DNA from: Bacteroidaceae bacterium
Lineage (GTDB): Bacteria > Bacteroidota > Bacteroidia > Bacteroidales > Bacteroidaceae
Direction of reading: 5' to 3'
Length of the DNA: 64,000 nt
NCBI GenBank assembly: GCA_017645305.1
Contig: JAGCPD010000003.1
Coordinates: 62,001 to 126,000 of the forward strand
Within the stretch, counting starts at the first letter, position 1. Each line of letters starts with the position of its first letter. Below, piece by piece: positions 60,793 to 64,000 of this stretch. The notes beneath the pieces were generated by a model. The model had not been told where the DNA came from. It ran no database searches and worked only from the letters and a program-made list of their open reading frames with translations. The translations under genes and the position numbers were made by a program.

Positions 60793-62364
60793 TTATCGCT
60801 TGGATTGCTGTTTGTCGTACTTCTCCCAGAGTTTTTTCTTCGCTGCCAGCTCCTTCTGCCTTGCAGTACTCTCGCGAGCAGCCTTCTCTGCAGCTGCTTC
60901 GTCTTCGGGCGAGGCATAAGCATGACGGAAGCCTTGCTGCTTGTTCCATTCGCCTCGGGTAAAGTCGGGGAAGGCAACGGCGGCGCAGCCGTTATCCATG
61001 CTTATGGAACCCAGTTCTGCCAAGGCGCACCATTCTGCCAAATCATAGACATCGATATCAAGGGGCAGACCATTCTGCAAGCAATAGACAAGACGGGCAT
61101 CCATTGTATAATCCATTCCGCCATGACCGAACTCACGACCCAGCTCACCGAACTTCTTCAGGATGGGATGGTAGTATTGCTTCATCAGGGCATCGTATTC
61201 CGCCTTTGGAAGGAAGTTATGCCCTGATATCTTGCCTGCCATTTCAGCAAGCCCCATGTCGCTGGCGCTCTTTTTACTGATAAAAATCTTAGGATCAGGG
61301 TATTTTGTGCAGAAACCCGTCATGCCCGTAAGCTTGTACATTCGATTATAGGGCTGAGGGCTCATCACATTGTGCTGAATCTCCATCACCTTACCTTTCT
61401 CTGTTCGCATGAGCGTGGTGGTGTGGTCGCCATTACGGAAGTTGTCGCACTCCTTGCCGGTTACTTCCTTATAACCTTCCCGTCCACAGAAGCTCTCGGT
61501 ATCCATGGCGATGAGCGTCTTGATGCGGTCGCCCCGATGGATATTCAGGGCCTGCGCAATGGGGCCGAGGCCGTGTGTGGCATAGATGTCGCCACGGTTT
61601 TCCTTATTGTATTTCAGGCGCCAATGCAGGTTCTCAGGATCTGAGCCGTCTGGATTATGCCAGTATCCGGTCCAGATATTCGCTTCGTTCAGTGTATGGA
61701 TATAAGCACCCTCGGCACGTATTATCTCGCCAAAGAGTCCCTGCTGAGCCATGTTCAGGGCACACATCTCATAATAGTCGTAGCAGCAGTTTTCCAGCAT
61801 CATACAATGTACGCGGTTCTTCTCGCTCAGGTCTATGAGTTCCCAACATTGTTCCAGGTTCATGGCGCTGGGCACCTCGATGGCTGTATGCTTGCCGTTT
61901 TCCATAGCGCATTTGGCGACGGGGAAATGATGGTCCCAGTCTGTAGCTACGTATATCAGGTCAATGTCATTGCGCTTGCACATATCCACGTATCCTGTTT
62001 CTCCGCTGTATATGTCGGCAGGGGGCAGCCCCGCTTCCCGCAGGTATTTCTGCGCATCTCTGGCACGGGACTCCTCATAATCGCAGAGGGCTACTATCTG
62101 CACACCGGGTATGTGGCAATACCTCTTGACCGCCCAGGGGCCACGACTGCCAAGTCCTGCGAACCCTACCCTGACAGTCTCCAACTTGGGTGAGGTCAGT
62201 CCCAGGGCCGACTGCTGTCCGGCAGGACGGGCAGGTGTTTCCACAACAATAGTTCCCTTGTCCCAATGCCACTTTGTACTGGGGCTTGTGCTCTGGGCAC
62301 AGACAATCGTGCCGACAGCGAAAGACAGCACAAAAGAGAATAACGCGATGATTGTTCTTTTCAT
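60793..62364 (-). CDS. GH109 family / Gfo-Idh-MocA oxidoreductase-like protein
   Basis: This 523-residue protein has a signal peptide (1-23, VCAQ), an NAD-binding Rossmann domain (VRVGFAGLGSRG, then VALCDY) and a catalytic domain with IEVPSAMNLEQCWELI, MLENCCYDYYEM and YATHGLGPIAQ. These match GH109, whose members include alpha-N-acetylgalactosaminidases using a bound NAD. The C-terminal 45 residues form an unusual charged, Ala/Glu/Lys-rich helix. Export by a signal peptide is common in this family. The substrate is inferred only. A promoter lies at 62397-62404. Confidence 0.87.
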   Translation of the reverse strand: MKRTIIALFSFVLSFAVGTIVCAQSTSPSTKWHWDKGTIVVETPARPAGQQSALGLTSPKLETVRVGFAGLGSRGPWAVKRYCHIPGVQIVALCDYEESRARDAQKYLREAGLPPADIYSGETGYVDMCKRNDIDLIYVATDWDHHFPVAKCAMENGKHTAIEVPSAMNLEQCWELIDLSEKNRVHCMMLENCCYDYYEMCALNMAQQGLFGEIIRAEGAYIHTLNEANIWTGYWHNPDGSDPENLHWRLKYNKENRGDIYATHGLGPIAQALNIHRGDRIKTLIAMDTESFCGREGYKEVTGKECDNFRNGDHTTTLMRTEKGKVMEIQHNVMSPQPYNRMYKLTGMTGFCTKYPDPKIFISKKSASDMGLAEMAGKISGHNFLPKAEYDALMKQYYHPILKKFGELGREFGHGGMDYTMDARLVYCLQNGLPLDIDVYDLAEWCALAELGSISMDNGCAAVAFPDFTRGEWNKQQGFRHAYASPEDEAAAEKAARESTARQKELAAKKKLWEKYDKQQSKR

Positions 62365-62396
62365 AATTTTTACTGTTGTTATTAAGGTTCACGCCA

Positions 62397-62404
62397 CAAA
62401 AATA
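62397..62404 (-). promoter_or_regulatory. Promoter -7 element of GH109 gene
   Basis: The minus strand reads TATTTTTG, 33 bases before the ATG. Confidence 0.45.
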
Positions 62405-62477
62405 GGCAATTTCCGGTAAAATCATTGCATAACAAAATATTTTTTTTATTTAACTGCCGGAAATTTCCTTTACTTAA

Positions 62478-62505
62478 GTTAGAGGTTAGTGGTTAGAGGT
62501 TAGTG
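62478..62505. repeat. 14-bp perfect tandem repeat
   Basis: GTTAGAGGTTAGTG occurs twice without a gap between the GH109 and 62587 genes. Confidence 0.9.
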
Positions 62506-62570
62506 GTAAGAGATAAACGAAAATAACGTTTTTATAAAACACAATCTGCGTTTATTCCCCAAAAATAGAC

Positions 62571-62578
62571 TATCTTTG
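62571..62578 (+). promoter_or_regulatory. Promoter -7 element of 62587-umuD unit
   Basis: TATCTTTG ends nine bases before the ATG at 62587, so the mRNA would be nearly leaderless. Confidence 0.55.
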
Positions 62579-62586
62579 CGTTCAGA

Positions 62587-63123
62587 ATGAGATTAAACAA
62601 GCAGATAATAGCATTAGCTGACGAATGCGCAAGGAAAGTCGGTTATTTCTGTGCATCGTACTTAGGCAGGAAGGATGACGAATTTATATTCGCCACGCGA
62701 TATGCCGACAGTATGGAAAGAACAGAAGGACTTCCCGCCTTGGTAATAGTACGGAATATGCAGGCCCGCTTTGTAATGGATATTGAAAGTTTCACATATC
62801 TAAATGACCTAAAGTTCCGTGACTATAAACGTGGGCGTGCTATTTATTGCGAATTTGAACAGAAATACGACCAAGACGACTTTGCCAATAAGGAGGAACG
62901 TGAATATATAAGCTCCATTGTGGAGAATCAACGTTCTGACCATGAATCTGCAGTAAATAAGGGAACACTCTACGACTATCTGGAGATAGCAGAACGATTC
63001 AACATGAAGCTGAAACTGAAAGCCGAAAAATGGCATATGGCAGGCAAAGACGTACTGGAGTATTATTTGGAGTTGAAGAAATATAAACATGAAGGATATA
63101 AAAAACATAAAAGGGGAGTTTGA
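62587..63123 (+). CDS. Unknown protein encoded before umuD copy 2
   Basis: This 178-residue protein is cytoplasmic, with no signal or membrane segment. It appears alpha/beta, with strands such as DEFIFATRYAD and ALVIVRNMQARFVMDIE, and a Lys-rich helical C-terminus (LKLKAEKWHMAGKDVLEYYLELKKYKHEGYKKHK in separate helices; core KAEKWHMAGKD). No family is recognised. Its 3' end overlaps umuD copy 2 by 35 bases, so the two are translated from one mRNA. It may be part of a damage-response module. Confidence 0.65.
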   Translation: MRLNKQIIALADECARKVGYFCASYLGRKDDEFIFATRYADSMERTEGLPALVIVRNMQARFVMDIESFTYLNDLKFRDYKRGRAIYCEFEQKYDQDDFANKEEREYISSIVENQRSDHESAVNKGTLYDYLEIAERFNMKLKLKAEKWHMAGKDVLEYYLELKKYKHEGYKKHKRGV

Positions 63124-63523
63124 TAAGAATCTTCCTTTGCAACTGGCACCAGAGATAAAGGCTGGATTCCCCTCTCCTGCTGAGGATTATCTACATGAGA
63201 GCCTGGATTTTAACCGTGACTTGATTAAGCATCCAGAGGCTACTTTCTATGGGCGCGTCCATGGCGACAGCATGGAGGACGCAGGCATTAGCAAGGGAGA
63301 CATAACTGTCGTTGACCGAAGCCTTGAACCTCAGCATGGCGATACAGTAGTAGGCTATCTGAACGGGGAGTTTACCGTGAAGAAGCTGGACCTGACACAT
63401 AAAAAGGACGGCTACATTGAATTGCAGCCAGCCAACAAGAACTACAGTCCCATACGCATCGATGCCGATGACCACTTTGAGGTTTGGGGCGTGGTGGCAT
63501 GGACTATCAAAAAGTGGAGGTGA
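63089..63523 (+). CDS. umuD: UmuD-like S24 auto-protease, copy 2
   Basis: This 144-residue protein is collinear with the copy at 56931, without gaps, and has the same catalytic positions: cleavage at Ala25-Gly26 in KAGFPSP, Ser61 in GDSMEDAG and Lys98 in NGEFTVKK. Nearly all differences are outside these motifs. It overlaps the upstream unknown gene by 35 bases. No umuC follows; the next gene is a probable antitoxin-type protein behind its own promoter. The two copies differ enough to be diverged paralogues. Confidence 0.92.
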   Translation: MKDIKNIKGEFDKNLPLQLAPEIKAGFPSPAEDYLHESLDFNRDLIKHPEATFYGRVHGDSMEDAGISKGDITVVDRSLEPQHGDTVVGYLNGEFTVKKLDLTHKKDGYIELQPANKNYSPIRIDADDHFEVWGVVAWTIKKWR

Positions 63524-63530
63524 CTTTTTG

Positions 63531-63600
63531 AAGTGAAAAATGAAAGAGTGAAAAGTGAAAAATGATAGCTACCAATTGATAATTAGGCTTTAGTTATTGA
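63531..63600. repeat. GTGAAAAATGA-type low-complexity repeat
   Basis: GTGAAAAATGA, GTGAAAAGTGAAAAATGA and then ATTGATAATTA and GAGCATT repeats fill the space after umuD copy 2. They resemble other small-unit repeats in this window. Confidence 0.6.
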
Positions 63601-63675
63601 GCATTGAGCATTTGATTATAACCAATTATTGAACAAAAAAACGGCAATATTTTTGATTATTGCCGAAATTTTGAA

Positions 63676-63683
63676 TACTTTTG
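63676..63683 (+). promoter_or_regulatory. Promoter -7 element of right-edge gene
   Basis: TACTTTTG lies 23 bases before the ATG at 63707. Confidence 0.5.
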
Positions 63684-63706
63684 CAGTTGAATTTACATTT
63701 GTAGTG

Positions 63707-64000
63707 ATGAAGAGTTATAGTCAGAGTATCATGGATTATGCCGTAATGCACCCCATCTTTGGGTTGCAAGACCTATATGCTTACTATGACGGGGAAGCCA
63801 ATATTTCCCGCCAAACCATTTCGTGGTATCTAACCAAATTGACAGAATCCGGAATGCTGCGACGCATCGGACACGGGAAATATGCAATACAGGCTAAACA
63901 GCAATTCACAATAACACCAACTGAAGAAGAACTGAAGTTGAATGAAGAACTAAAACAAGAATGGCCGTATGCTCATTTCTGTATATACAATGGAAGTTGT
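63707..64000 (+). CDS. Partial winged-helix protein, probable AbiEi-type antitoxin (cut by window end)
   Basis: The first 98 codons are present and the frame is open at the window edge. MKSYSQSIMDYAVMHPIFGLQDL and SRQTISWYLTKLTESGMLRRIGHGKYAI (quoted core TISWYLTKLTESGML) form an N-terminal winged helix as in AbiEi/DUF6577-like antitoxins of type IV systems. A nucleotidyltransferase gene is expected downstream, outside the window. Family and function are inferred. Confidence 0.65.
   Translation, partial: MKSYSQSIMDYAVMHPIFGLQDLYAYYDGEANISRQTISWYLTKLTESGMLRRIGHGKYAIQAKQQFTITPTEEELKLNEELKQEWPYAHFCIYNGSC

Noticed and set aside
62478..62505. Possible CRISPR-like direct repeats
   Set aside because: Units are 7-14 bases and abut without spacers; no cas genes are present in the window.

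Overview
The window looks like a chromosomal segment of a Bacteroidales bacterium, most likely a Prevotella-like member of the Prevotellaceae. Nearly every transcription unit is preceded by the Bacteroidota -7 element TAnnTTTG, and purine-rich Shine-Dalgarno sites are absent. Lipoproteins carry Bacteroidota-style lipoboxes. Gene families such as GH109, peptidase M64, DUF4301, a catalytic-Lys SerA and HU-CCDC81/SPOR proteins fit this assignment. No plasmid, phage or complete IS element is visible. The species cannot be named from the sequence alone.

Layout: 1-5.5 kb holds an M15 peptidase, tRNA-Thr, mltG and malQ (two CBM20 domains plus GH77). 5.5-12.9 kb holds the translation block thrS-infC-rpmI-rplT, followed by a structured RNA that fits the Bacteroidales-1 motif, and upstream a SPOR lipoprotein-ruvX-def-TPR unit. 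13-17.6 kb has a YtxH/holin-like envelope operon, an M64 peptidase, nth and pgk. 17.6-22.6 kb has a solute-binding-like lipoprotein with a TPR partner, a phospholipase D-type enzyme and a MaoC hydratase. 22.7-29.9 kb runs on the minus strand: a lipocalin-like lipoprotein, a C69 dipeptidase, nadC, rlmH, a beta-helix lipoprotein and pepD. 29.9-33.2 kb is a five-gene operon (small membrane protein, OmpH, HU/SPOR, zinc-ribbon FHA, HAD phosphatase). 33.2-37.2 kb is the serine operon serC-DUF2007-serA-DUF1015-yigZ.

37.4-55.9 kb contains two tRNAs, a flippase, DUF4301, a synthetase-type relA, a small accessory patch (AbiEii-like nucleotidyltransferase pair and two secreted proteins, flanked by a duplicated divergent-promoter module), an S9 peptidase, mutS2, an fdtA/fdtB-like sugar pair in which the aminotransferase is fused to a GNAT domain, and two more tRNAs. 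55.9-64 kb is accessory in character: higBA-like toxin-antitoxin, two umuD genes without umuC, a DUF4143 ATPase plus a broken relative, GH43, a rhodanese lipoprotein, GH109, and the start of a probable type IV antitoxin that runs off the right edge.

The most unusual signals are (1) a GC-rich palindromic repeat sitting in frame inside relA and twice inside the S9 peptidase gene; (2) a 166/175-bp duplicated module with outward promoters around an AbiEii-type cassette, plus a relic of the same cassette; (3) a 14-bp tandem repeat inside the signal peptide of the C69 dipeptidase that could frameshift the gene; and (4) AT-rich palindromes spaced about 21 bp apart inside an outer inverted repeat. 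No clearly new multi-gene defence or metabolic system could be demonstrated.
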